Of a stretch of DNA of 13,376 nucleotides, positions 6,629 through 13,376 are shown in pieces. The notes beneath the pieces were generated by a model. The model was not told the origin of the DNA. It searched no databases and saw nothing but the letters and a program-made list of their open reading frames with translations. The stretch lies in assembly GCA_023437885.1 (NCBI GenBank), contig JAEZFH010000124.1:1-13376 (forward strand), written 5' to 3'. The translations under genes were made by a program, and so were the position numbers. Origin of the DNA: Bacillota bacterium. GTDB lineage: Bacteria > Bacillota > Clostridia > Lachnospirales > Lachnospiraceae. Positions within the stretch are counted from its first letter, which is position 1. Each line of letters begins with the position of its first letter.

Positions 6629-8218
6629 ATGCTTTTTACATCATATCGATTTATATTGTTTATTCTGGTATTATTTCTGGTATATTATATCATGCCAAAG
6701 AAGTACCAGTGGATATTGCTCCTGCTGGGAAGCTATCTCTTTTACAGCATTGCCGGGGTAAAATATCTGATTTATATTTTAGCGACAACCTTATCCACCT
6801 ATTTCATCAGCTTACGGTTAAACCAGCTCCAAACTGCCCAAGCCTCCTATTTGAAGGAAAATAAGGAAAGCTTAAGCAGGGAAGAGAAAAAGGCTTACAA
6901 GGCCGGGATGAAGCTCAGGCAGAGAAGGTGGATGGTGCTTTGTCTGGTGTTTAATTTTGGAATACTGGCTGTTATTAAATATGCAGATTTTACATTAAGT
7001 AATATCAACGGGATATTGAATTGGGTTGGCACGAAGCCTTTGCCTTTAATCGGCTTTGTACTGCCTTTGGGAATATCCTTTTATACATTTCAGACCATGG
7101 GCTATCTGATTGATGTGTACCGGGAGAAATATCCCAGTGAACGCAATCTGTTCAAGCTTGCATTATTCATATCCTTCTTCCCGCAGTTGATCCAGGGTCC
7201 CATCAGCCGTTTTGACGATCTGAAGGAGACTTTATTTTCGGAGCACAGAGCGGATATTACTAATATCTCCTTCGGTCTTCAGAGAATCCTATGGGGATAC
7301 TTTAAAAAGCTGGTGATCGCGGACCGCCTTCTGGTGGGAGTGAATACGATTGTACGGAACCCCGAGGAGTTTCAGGGCGTCTATGTTCTTGTAGGCATGT
7401 TTTTCTATGCCATTACGCTGTATGCTGATTTTACCGGAGGTATCGATATTACCATCGGTATTGCCCAGGTGCTTGGAATTCGGGTTAAGGAGAATTTTGA
7501 GCGGCCCTATTTCTCCAAGTCCATTGCGGAGTATTGGAGAAGATGGCATATTTCCCTGAGCACCTGGTTCCGGGAATATATGTTTTATCCGATTTCCGTC
7601 AGTAAGTCCATGCTGGATCTGGGGAAAAGCTGCAAGAAGCATGTGGGTGACTGGCTGGGACGAAGAATTGCAATCTATATAGCATCAATTATTGTGTGGT
7701 TTACTACGGGTATCTGGCACGGTGCTGCCTGGAACTTCATTGTATGGGGATTATTAAACTGTCTGGTGATTCTGGTATCCCAGGAGTGCATGCCCCTGTA
7801 TGAGAAATTCCATGCAAAGTTCCACGTCGGACATACCTTCTGGTACCGGCTGTTCCAAGTGGGCAGGACGTTCTGGCTTATGAGCTTTCTGCGGACCCTG
7901 GATTGCTACCGGGATGTCGGAACCACCTTCCGGATGTATGGTACCATAGTTACGCGGTTTAATTATGATGAGTTATTTACCGGAGGCTTGATGCAGCTGG
8001 GATTATCAATTGCGGATTATCTGGTGCTGATCGCAGCGGTTGCCTTTATGCTGGCAGTTAGCCTGCTGGGACGCTCCGGCAGTGTAAGGGAGAAGCTGGC
8101 CTCCAGACCTCTGGCAGTCCGGTATGCAACGTATTTCATACTGCTGCTGGTAATACTGATCTTTGGAGCTTATGGTGTTGGATATGATGCCAACCAATTT
8201 ATCTACAGCCAGTTCTAA
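6629..8218 (+). CDS. dltB: MBOAT membrane acyltransferase, DltB/AlgI-like
   Basis: A 529-aa polytopic membrane protein of the MBOAT family. It opens with hydrophobic segments (LFILVLFLVYYI, ILLLLGSYLFY) and contains the YWRRWHISLSTWFREY signature (His307) and the catalytic His364 in GIWHGAAWN. Such proteins take an acyl or aminoacyl group from a cytoplasmic donor, here presumably the DltC-like carrier, and pass it across the membrane to an outside acceptor or partner. At 529 residues it is longer than typical DltB (about 400) and nearer AlgI-type O-acyltransferases, with extra segments after the catalytic His. ATG 6629 is preferred over 6599 because GGAG lies 6 nt upstream and the MLFTSY beginning is family-like. 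Confidence 0.85.
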   Translation: MLFTSYRFILFILVLFLVYYIMPKKYQWILLLLGSYLFYSIAGVKYLIYILATTLSTYFISLRLNQLQTAQASYLKENKESLSREEKKAYKAGMKLRQRRWMVLCLVFNFGILAVIKYADFTLSNINGILNWVGTKPLPLIGFVLPLGISFYTFQTMGYLIDVYREKYPSERNLFKLALFISFFPQLIQGPISRFDDLKETLFSEHRADITNISFGLQRILWGYFKKLVIADRLLVGVNTIVRNPEEFQGVYVLVGMFFYAITLYADFTGGIDITIGIAQVLGIRVKENFERPYFSKSIAEYWRRWHISLSTWFREYMFYPISVSKSMLDLGKSCKKHVGDWLGRRIAIYIASIIVWFTTGIWHGAAWNFIVWGLLNCLVILVSQECMPLYEKFHAKFHVGHTFWYRLFQVGRTFWLMSFLRTLDCYRDVGTTFRMYGTIVTRFNYDELFTGGLMQLGLSIADYLVLIAAVAFMLAVSLLGRSGSVREKLASRPLAVRYATYFILLLVILIFGAYGVGYDANQFIYSQF

Positions 8219-8342
8219 CCGGAAGGGCATTGATACGATCAAAGATGCGGTGAATATACCACCGATTTGCTTGAAACCATGCTATTAAACCATGATGCAT
8301 TAACATAAGAACAGGTGCTAATCCTAAGAAAGGCCGATTTTA

Positions 8343-9425
8343 ATGAAGAAAAGGATAATGATTAATATTGTCGCTGTATGCCTGGCGATTCTGTTACTGG
8401 CATTGCTGCAGAGACTGTTTATGCCGAAATATATGTCCTCCATCCATGAGGGTAATCTGATTGAGGAATATTATGATGAGGTGAAGGAGCATGATGTCAT
8501 ATTTATCGGAGACTGCGAAGTATTCTCTAATGTATCCCCGGTTACACTGTGGGAAAAGTACGGCATCACCAGCTATATTCGCGGAAGCGCACAGCAGTTA
8601 ATCTGGCAGTCCTACTATCTGCTGGAAGAAACATTGAAATACGAGAAACCCAAGGTGGTTGTATTCAATGTATTGGCGATGAAATACAATGAGCCGCAGA
8701 AGGAGGCATATAACCGGCTGACCCTGGATGGGATGAAGCTATCCGTGCCGAAGCTGCGTGCTATTCAAGCCTCTATGCTGGAGGACGAGTCCCTGGTGAA
8801 TTACCTCTTTCCGCTGCTCAGATATCATTCCCGTTGGAATGAGCTTTCCGCAGAGGATGTAAAATATCTCTTTCATAAGAACACTCTGTCCCATAACGGC
8901 TTTCTCATGAGAGTCGACACCAAGCCGGTAACCGTGGTGCCCAAGGGGAAGAAGCTTGCGGATTACAGCTTTGGCAGCAACAGCTATGATTACTTAAATA
9001 AGATGACCAAGCTCTGCAAAGAGAACGGCATAGAGCTGGTACTGATAAAATCCCCCAGTGTATATCCTTACTGGTATGAGGAATGGGATAACCAAATTGT
9101 AGAGTATGCAAAGGAAAATGACCTGACCTATATTAATTTCCTGGATTATGTGGAGGATATGGGGATCGACTACAGTACGGATACTTATGACGGCGGCCTG
9201 CATATGAATTTGGCCGGCGCAGAGAAATTCAGCAATTATCTGGGACAAACCTTAAGCAGTCAGTTCCAGCTGCAGGACCATAGAGAAGAGGAAAAGCTGG
9301 CATCCATCTGGAAGCAGAAGGCTGACTTCTATTATGCGATGAAAGAGGACCAGGAAAGGGAGCTTCGGGAATATGGCTATCTAAAGAGCTACGGAGCAGT
9401 GGCCCAGTCAATTGAGGAGGAATAG
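8343..9425 (+). CDS. DltD-like membrane-anchored SGNH-type protein
   Basis: A 360-aa protein with one N-terminal membrane segment (about 5-25) and an extracellular SGNH/GDSL-like domain. The block where the nucleophile sits reads FIGDCEVF, with Cys58 where classical GDSL enzymes have Ser; the C-terminal catalytic block is DGGLHMN (Asp283, His287). DltD and AlgX/AlgJ-type partners of MBOAT proteins move the acyl group to the surface polymer, which fits its position last in the set. The Cys may be a variant nucleophile or reflect a different role. A binding site AGAAAGG lies 9 nt before ATG 8343. The last codons (IEEE, stop) are the first copy of the downstream 17-bp repeat array. It ends in TAG. 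Confidence 0.78.
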   Translation: MKKRIMINIVAVCLAILLLALLQRLFMPKYMSSIHEGNLIEEYYDEVKEHDVIFIGDCEVFSNVSPVTLWEKYGITSYIRGSAQQLIWQSYYLLEETLKYEKPKVVVFNVLAMKYNEPQKEAYNRLTLDGMKLSVPKLRAIQASMLEDESLVNYLFPLLRYHSRWNELSAEDVKYLFHKNTLSHNGFLMRVDTKPVTVVPKGKKLADYSFGSNSYDYLNKMTKLCKENGIELVLIKSPSVYPYWYEEWDNQIVEYAKENDLTYINFLDYVEDMGIDYSTDTYDGGLHMNLAGAEKFSNYLGQTLSSQFQLQDHREEEKLASIWKQKADFYYAMKEDQERELREYGYLKSYGAVAQSIEEE

Positions 9426-9529
9426 CCGTTGGCGAGGAATAGCATTGACGGAGGATAGGCATTGACGGAGAATAGGCATTGACGGGGAATTAGGCATTGA
9501 CGGAGAATAGGCGTTGACGAAAAAACGGA
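9411..9529 (+). repeat. 17-bp tandem repeat array overlapping the dltD 3' end
   Basis: Seven units start at 9411, 9428, 9444, 9461, 9478, 9496 and 9513. The consensus is ATTGACGGAGAATAGGC, with units of 16-18 bp. The central four match best; the first and last are diverged. Unit 1 is the coding end of the dltD-like gene (ATTGAGGAGGAATAG), so the array seems to have grown by slippage from that end. Each full unit has TTGACG, close to a -35 box, and a GGAG that could act as a binding site. There are no unique spacers, so it is not a CRISPR array. Confidence 0.8.
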
Positions 9530-9540
9530 AACGTTTCGTT
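9523..9540. promoter_or_regulatory. Operator-like palindrome after the repeat array
   Basis: GAAACGTTTC (9528-9537) is a perfect 10-bp palindrome. Allowing one extra G, the symmetry extends to AAC...GTT on both sides. The central ACGT core with flanking A and T runs resembles LacI/GalR-family operators, including CcpA cre sites, though the outer cre bases do not match. It lies upstream of the lipoprotein gene and could regulate it. Confidence 0.35.
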
Positions 9541-9581
9541 AATACAAATCCAGGGATGATAGATTTAGCAACAGATAAAGT

Positions 9582-9587
9582 TATAAT
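9582..9587 (+). promoter_or_regulatory. Candidate -10 box for the lipoprotein gene
   Basis: A perfect TATAAT lies 26 nt before the preferred start at 9614 and would place transcription initiation near 9594. No convincing -35 box sits at the right distance (9559-9564 reads ATAGAT), so if real it would need help from an activator. Confidence 0.35.
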
Positions 9588-9613
9588 ATTTAATGAAAGG
9601 TAAGGGAACCGGA

Positions 9614-10162
9614 ATGAAAAAATTAATGATATTGATGGCAGCAGTGCTTCTGTTGACCGGCTGCGGCAATACGGGAGCAAAAGGGAATGAGGATAAGAAT
9701 CCGGCGGAAAATCCGTCAAATCAGACAGCAGAGGATTCCAACGCGTCCACGGAAGGCTTTTCCTTTGAGAATAGCGGGATTACAGTACCAATGAATGTGG
9801 ATGCAGCTCCGATCATAGAAGAGCTCGGAGAACCGGTGGAATACTTTGAGGCAGCCAGCTGCGCTTTTCAGGGCTTGGATAAAATCTATTATTATAATGG
9901 TTTCGAGGTTGGCACCTATCCTAATGGAGATAAGGATTATGTATCCTATGTAAACCTGCTGGATGATTCAGTAGCAACAGATCAGGGAATCTTCCTGGGA
10001 TCAACTCTGGATGAGGTAACCGCCGCCTATGGAGAAGACTATACCGCTGAGGGCTCTTCTTATGTATATCGCCTTGGTGATACTAAGCTGACCTTTATCG
10101 TTGAGAACGATGCGGTAACTTCGATTACCTATGCCGCAATTGTGGAAGGCTTAAATAATTAA
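9614..10162 (+). CDS. Small lipoprotein of unknown function
   Basis: A 182-aa predicted lipoprotein. The signal sequence begins MKKLMILMAAVLLLTGCG, with lipobox LTGC and Cys17 as the lipidated residue, anchoring it to the outer face of the membrane. A polar Asn/Glu/Ser-rich linker runs to about residue 45. The rest appears to be a small globular domain with two similar halves; the second contains GIFLGSTLDEVTAAYGEDY followed by a beta-rich stretch ending in VTSITYAAI. I do not recognise a catalytic motif. ATG 9614 is preferred over 9593 because it gives a normal signal peptide; AAGG and GGGA lie upstream. It is separated from the Dlt-like set by the repeat array and probably has its own promoter. 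A binding or inhibitor-type surface protein is possible, but this is unproven. Confidence 0.75.
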   Translation: MKKLMILMAAVLLLTGCGNTGAKGNEDKNPAENPSNQTAEDSNASTEGFSFENSGITVPMNVDAAPIIEELGEPVEYFEAASCAFQGLDKIYYYNGFEVGTYPNGDKDYVSYVNLLDDSVATDQGIFLGSTLDEVTAAYGEDYTAEGSSYVYRLGDTKLTFIVENDAVTSITYAAIVEGLNN

Positions 10163-10252
10163 CAGGAATTGAGGCAGGTTGTTTAATAAAAGAAAAATTA
10201 TCTTGTGAATACTTAATTCATTTGAGACAAAATTCATAAATCCCGTTTGTGA

Positions 10253-10297
10253 TAAGCTCACGCAGTTATTGGCACTATGTGCAACTGTGTGAGCTTA
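10253..10297. terminator. Hairpin between the convergent lipoprotein and van genes
   Basis: TAAGCTCACGCAGTT (10253-10267) pairs with AACTGTGTGAGCTTA (10283-10297): 15 bp with one G-T wobble and a 15-nt loop that holds a further GCAC/GTGC mini-stem. It lies between two convergent genes and could work in both directions. Neither side has a proper T-run, though the right flank is very AT-rich, so terminator function is likely but not certain. Confidence 0.5.
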
Positions 10298-10332
10298 GAT
10301 AATATAAAAATAAATTTATTTCCATTATATAC

Positions 10333-10351
10333 TTGACGCTATTTGTGTCAA
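10333..10351 (-). other. Small hairpin at the end of the van-like operon
   Basis: TTGACGC (10333-10339) pairs with GTGTCAA (10345-10351), a 7-bp stem with one G-T wobble and a 5-nt loop. It overlaps the racemase stop codon (10350-10348). It could help end or stabilise the operon transcript; no T-run directly follows on the minus strand. Confidence 0.3.
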
Positions 10352-11487
10352 ACAACCGTACGTTCCAGTCTGCTACCCAGACGGCTCAACACCTCGTTCG
10401 TAATGGAATGCGTTTGCTCGGCCAGATCAGCAGCACTGATCTCCTTGTCTTCGGATTTTCCGATCAGGATAGCAATATCTCCGGCCTTTACATCGGGAAT
10501 GCCGCTGACATCAATGATTGTCTGATCCATGCAGATACGGCCGATGATAGGAGCTTTGCATCCACGGATCAAAACTGCACCTGCACCGTTGGAAAGCGAA
10601 CGAGGTAATCCATCTGCATATCCAATGGCGATGGTTGCAATTCGCATGTCATGATCTGCTGTAAAGCAGATACCATAACCGGCCGACTCATTGGTATAAA
10701 GATCCTTGACAGTGGCCACGCGGGCCTTCAGGGACAGCACCGGCTGCAGCGAGTCTTCCCATGTTGCGGTATCTTCTTTTGTGCTTAGCAAACCATAGAG
10801 TGCAATGCCGACTCTGGTGTAATCACCTGCGAGCTCTGGATAGTTTATGATACCGTAGCTTCCCAGCAGATGTACCTTGGGGGTGGGATAACCCAGCTGC
10901 CGGAGTTCCAGGGTGACACGGCTCCATGCCGTGATCTGGGATTTTGTAAATGCCATATCCTGGGGAGTAATTCTGTCTGCAGCAGAGAGATGAGAGAACA
11001 TTCCGTCAACAATCAGGTTTTTCATATCATAGATAGAGCATATCCGGTCGATATTCTCGCTTCGTTCCCCTAAACGGTGCATACCGGTATCAATGCCGAT
11101 ATGTACATGAAGCTTTTTGCCGTACTGATTTAATTCTTTTGCATAGGCATAATCTATGACAGTCTGGGTCAGATGATAACGCCGCAGCAATGAGAATTGC
11201 ACCGGGTGTGTATATCCCAGTATCAGTATTTCTCCAGTTATCCCATGCTGCCGCAGTTCTATTGCTTCCTGCATGCAAGCCACGCAGAAAGCATCTACAC
11301 CCAGCCGGTTCAGCTCCTTTGCAATCAGAACCGCACCATGTCCATAGGCATCGGCCTTCACCGCAGGCATTAACCTGCAATTATCGGGCAGCCTAGAGCG
11401 AAGGAATTGAACATTTTGCCTCAGCGCATCCCGGTCCAACTCAATCCATGCCCTGCCGCACTCCCGGTAATTTTGTTCCGTACGCAT
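10348..11487 (-). CDS. vanT: VanT-type serine/alanine racemase without membrane domain
   Basis: A 379-aa PLP-dependent fold-type III racemase supplying D-Ser (or D-Ala) to the ligase encoded upstream. PLP-binding Lys44 lies in MPAVKADAYGHGA and catalytic Tyr271 in NESAGYGICF; RICMDQTIIDVSGIP is also family-typical. Alanine racemases have a Tyr in INYEV near the C-terminus (Tyr354 in the Geobacillus enzyme); here it is ITNEV with Asn364, the change reported for VanT serine racemases. Known VanT proteins of VanC and VanG clusters carry a large N-terminal membrane domain; this one has none. ATG 11487 has GGAGG 7 nt upstream and is preferred over 11520. It overlaps the preceding gene by 47 nt and ends in TGA. 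A plain alanine racemase remains possible. Confidence 0.82.
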   Translation of the reverse strand: MRTEQNYRECGRAWIELDRDALRQNVQFLRSRLPDNCRLMPAVKADAYGHGAVLIAKELNRLGVDAFCVACMQEAIELRQHGITGEILILGYTHPVQFSLLRRYHLTQTVIDYAYAKELNQYGKKLHVHIGIDTGMHRLGERSENIDRICSIYDMKNLIVDGMFSHLSAADRITPQDMAFTKSQITAWSRVTLELRQLGYPTPKVHLLGSYGIINYPELAGDYTRVGIALYGLLSTKEDTATWEDSLQPVLSLKARVATVKDLYTNESAGYGICFTADHDMRIATIAIGYADGLPRSLSNGAGAVLIRGCKAPIIGRICMDQTIIDVSGIPDVKAGDIAILIGKSEDKEISAADLAEQTHSITNEVLSRLGSRLERTVV

Positions 11488-12262
11488 TGGACTGCCTCCA
11501 TTCTGTGATGATAAACCCATCTGTATTATTGCCGGAAATGCTGTATGGCGCAGATCCGTCGATTTCCAGGAGGGTATTGCTCGCCTGCTCTGCCTTCAGA
11601 TACGAAACCAACACCCCCTGTTCGCAGGGCTGAATACCGTGCGCTTTCTGTCCATAGGGAAATTGTTTGATGAAAATGATGTATTCCTCCAAAGTCAGAT
11701 CGTGTTTTTTCATGATTTCAGCATGAGGAACTCCTACGTAACGGAAATGCCAAGGCTCATGACCGATGCCGGTAATTTGCTCTTTGCCGGCAGGATAACG
11801 CTCTATAAATCCATAGGCCGCGGCTTTTTTGCGGAAGGTCTGGCTAATACCGCTGTATGGGAAATCAGGACAGATAAAGTCAATGCTGTCCTGCTTCAGG
11901 GCAAGATCAATCGCCAGTCCGGTCTGATGCTCGCTGTGACCGGGAATAGCTACATATTTTTCCGTGAACCTACGCCCGCTTTCCTTCAACGTATTATTCC
12001 AAATATCCTGCTGCTCCTCAAAGGAGCGCCAGCCGCTTACGGGACCGATGCTCCCCCAACCATGGATGTCGGCGATCAGATTGGAAAGTAAAGTAGCGGC
12101 TCTGCGCTGCATTCGGATGGATGGGAGCTCCTCCTGAACAGGAACCAGATCATCGGGCACCTTACCCATAAACTTGTGCATTGGCATCAAGGCATGTTCA
12201 CGATTGACTAAAATCAGGCTCCCGGTATAGATGTGAGTGCTTGGTAAAACGAGAGTGCTCAT
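11441..12262 (-). CDS. vanXY: VanXY-type D,D-dipeptidase/D,D-carboxypeptidase
   Basis: A 273-aa zinc peptidase of family M15B. Zinc ligands are His112 and Asp119 in SEHQTGLAID and His172 in HEPWHFRYVG, with Glu169 as catalytic base; SGWRSFEEQQDIW (from residue 76) is also typical. In VanG/VanC clusters this enzyme removes D-Ala-D-Ala dipeptide and the terminal D-Ala of ordinary precursors, so that D-Ala-D-Ser precursors prevail. There is no signal peptide, in keeping with the cytoplasmic VanXY rather than the membrane-bound VanY. About 70 residues after the core (ending with SGNNTDGFIITEW) resemble the tail of VanXY-G proteins. Its ATG overlaps the ligase stop codon (ATGA, 12262-12259), implying translational coupling. 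Confidence 0.85.
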   Translation of the reverse strand: MSTLVLPSTHIYTGSLILVNREHALMPMHKFMGKVPDDLVPVQEELPSIRMQRRAATLLSNLIADIHGWGSIGPVSGWRSFEEQQDIWNNTLKESGRRFTEKYVAIPGHSEHQTGLAIDLALKQDSIDFICPDFPYSGISQTFRKKAAAYGFIERYPAGKEQITGIGHEPWHFRYVGVPHAEIMKKHDLTLEEYIIFIKQFPYGQKAHGIQPCEQGVLVSYLKAEQASNTLLEIDGSAPYSISGNNTDGFIITEWRQSNAYGTKLPGVRQGMD

Positions 12263-13308
12263 GCTTTCACCGCCTGTTCTATGATCTGCTCAAGAATCTT
12301 TTGAAAAGAATGACCGGCAGCCTTCATCATGCCGGGATAGCGACTATGCTCCGTAAATCCGGGAATGGTATTCACCTCGTTAAATACAATTTCTCCGGAA
12401 GGCGTCAGGAACATGTCCACTCTTGCAAAGCCGGAACAGCCGAGCGCCTGATAGATGCGCTTAGCGGTTTCCTTCACTTTCTTTGCTTTTGCTTTGCTGA
12501 TTCTGGCAGGCACATGGATTGCAGAGGTCTTCAGCGTATATTTCTCAGTAAAATCAAAGAAACCGCCGGAAAGCTCAATCTCATCCACCTCACCGGTAAT
12601 CAGCTCCTGGGTGCCCAGCACGGCGCAGCCTACCTCAAAACCCTCGATGTTTTCCTCAAGGATGACCTGATTGTCATACTGGAATGCCAGATCAATCGCA
12701 GCAAGGAGTTCACTGGCTTCCTTCACCCTGGTAATACCATAGGAGGAGCCTGCTTTTACAGGCTTCACATAGAGCGGATAACCAATCTTTTCAGCAAAGT
12801 TGACGGAGGACTGTCTGGGAGTGTTTGTCTCCAGAACCAAGGAGCTCGGAATGCGCACCCCGGTGAGACCGGCCAGCTTATGTGCCCGATCCTTGTCCAT
12901 ACACAGAGCAGAAGCAAGCACGCTGCAGCCAGCCAGTGGAATTCCTGCCAGTGTGACTGTGCCCTGAACCGTTCCATCCTCACCGTTTTTACCATGCAAA
13001 ACCGGGAAAGCAACATCGATAGAAATGGATTCCATCCCCGATTTCGTAAGGAGGAGAAGCTTATGCGCCCTGCGTTCCGGAGACAGGATTGCAGGAACAC
13101 AGTATTTTGTATTCTGCCAGGTATCATTTTTGATCCTTTCGGTATCTCCGGTATAGTAGTACCAGTCGCCCTCCTTGGAGATCCCGATGGGTATCGGATT
13201 ATATTTTTCTGTGTCCAGGTTGCTGATAACTGCCGAGGCAGATTCGAGGGAAACACTGTATTCGGAAGAGCAGCCGCCGAAGAAAACGGCAATGTTTAAC
13301 TTATTCAT
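12259..13308 (-). CDS. vanG: VanG-type D-alanine--D-serine ligase
   Basis: A 349-aa ATP-grasp ligase making the dipeptide at the end of peptidoglycan precursors. Motifs include FGGCSSEYSVSLESA (10-24), HGKNGEDGT (105-113), KPVKAGSSYGI (182-192), ARVDMF (295-300) and NEVNTIPGF (310-318), all intact. The substrate-specifying loop is FFDFTEKYTLKTSAIHVPAR, with EKY at 255-257; this is the VanC/VanE/VanG (D-Ser) signature and not the D-Lac type of VanA/VanB. It heads a three-gene operon with VanXY and VanT. AAAGGA lies about 8 nt before ATG 13308. Regulators usual for VanG clusters would lie right of the window. It ends in TGA, like the other two genes of the operon and unlike the plus-strand genes. 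Confidence 0.88.
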   Translation of the reverse strand: MNKLNIAVFFGGCSSEYSVSLESASAVISNLDTEKYNPIPIGISKEGDWYYYTGDTERIKNDTWQNTKYCVPAILSPERRAHKLLLLTKSGMESISIDVAFPVLHGKNGEDGTVQGTVTLAGIPLAGCSVLASALCMDKDRAHKLAGLTGVRIPSSLVLETNTPRQSSVNFAEKIGYPLYVKPVKAGSSYGITRVKEASELLAAIDLAFQYDNQVILEENIEGFEVGCAVLGTQELITGEVDEIELSGGFFDFTEKYTLKTSAIHVPARISKAKAKKVKETAKRIYQALGCSGFARVDMFLTPSGEIVFNEVNTIPGFTEHSRYPGMMKAAGHSFQKILEQIIEQAVKA

Positions 13309-13349
13309 AGTAGTTATCCTTTCTTTCCCGGAGCATAAAAGAACACCCC

Positions 13350-13376
13350 GTTTCGATACGTAAATTGTATCAAAAC
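13350..13376 (-). promoter_or_regulatory. Dyad and extended -10 promoter upstream of the van-like operon
   Basis: GTTTCGATAC (13350-13359) and GTATCAAAAC (13367-13376) form an inverted repeat with one mismatch and a 7-bp spacer. On the minus strand TGATACAAT (13372-13364) reads as an extended -10 element (TGN then TACAAT), so the dyad would cover the -10 box and the start of transcription, an operator-like placement. The -35 region is beyond the window and the dyad may also extend past the edge. Confidence 0.45.

Noticed and set aside
8219..8342. Possible regulatory element between the dltB- and dltD-like genes
   Set aside because: I found no stable hairpin, promoter or frame beyond the dltD binding site.
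9411..9529. CRISPR array
   Set aside because: Units are 16-18 bp in direct succession without unique spacers, and no cas genes are near.
11639..12091. Plus-strand frame opposite the VanXY gene
   Set aside because: Shadow of the peptidase; no binding site and no domain.
12241..13299. Long plus-strand open frame opposite the ligase
   Set aside because: It mirrors the D-Ala-D-Ser ligase, whose minus-strand product has all ATP-grasp motifs; the plus-strand product has no recognisable domain.

Overview
The window looks like chromosome from a Gram-positive, clostridial (Lachnospiraceae-like) bacterium. The basis is strong AGGAGG-type ribosome binding sites, moderate GC, a lipoprotein and membrane-anchored surface proteins of Firmicutes type, a Dlt-like operon and a VanG-type D-Ala-D-Ser cluster. 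Every recognisable gene concerns the cell envelope. I see no tRNA, rRNA, CRISPR array, insertion sequence or phage gene.

Layout. Positions 1-278 hold a 29-bp-stem inverted repeat, a small hairpin and a near-consensus promoter. Positions 279-3683 (+) carry two tandem paralogues of identical length (546 aa). Each has a basic N-terminus, one membrane anchor, five Ig-like beta-sandwich modules and a C-terminal transglutaminase-like domain with an intact Cys-His-Asp triad. Next comes an aspartate/glutamate racemase-family gene with an unclear start (to 4577). Positions 4732-9425 (+) hold a Dlt-like set in the order adenylating enzyme (dltA-like), carrier protein (dltC-like), MBOAT membrane acyltransferase (dltB-like) and membrane-anchored SGNH-type protein (dltD-like). 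The adenylating enzyme is split by one in-frame TAG where relatives appear to carry Gln. A 17-bp tandem repeat array starts inside the last codons of the dltD-like gene, and a small lipoprotein gene follows (9614-10162).

On the minus strand, transcribed toward the lipoprotein gene, is a compact overlapping operon (13308 to 10348): a VanG-type D-Ala-D-Ser ligase, a VanXY-type D,D-peptidase and a VanT-type serine/alanine racemase without the usual membrane domain. A regulatory pair (VanRS-like), if present, lies beyond the right edge.

How they may work together (inference): the Dlt-like set would activate an amino or acyl group, load it on the carrier protein, pass it across the membrane through the MBOAT protein and attach it to a surface polymer. 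The van-like set would make peptidoglycan precursors ending in D-Ala-D-Ser. The transglutaminase-like proteins would act outside the membrane on proteins or wall peptides. The most notable points are the amber codon in the adenylation gene, the lost Cys in its substrate pocket next to a racemase gene, the duplicated Ig/transglutaminase pair, the strand-biased long hairpin at the left edge, and the repeat array after dltD.
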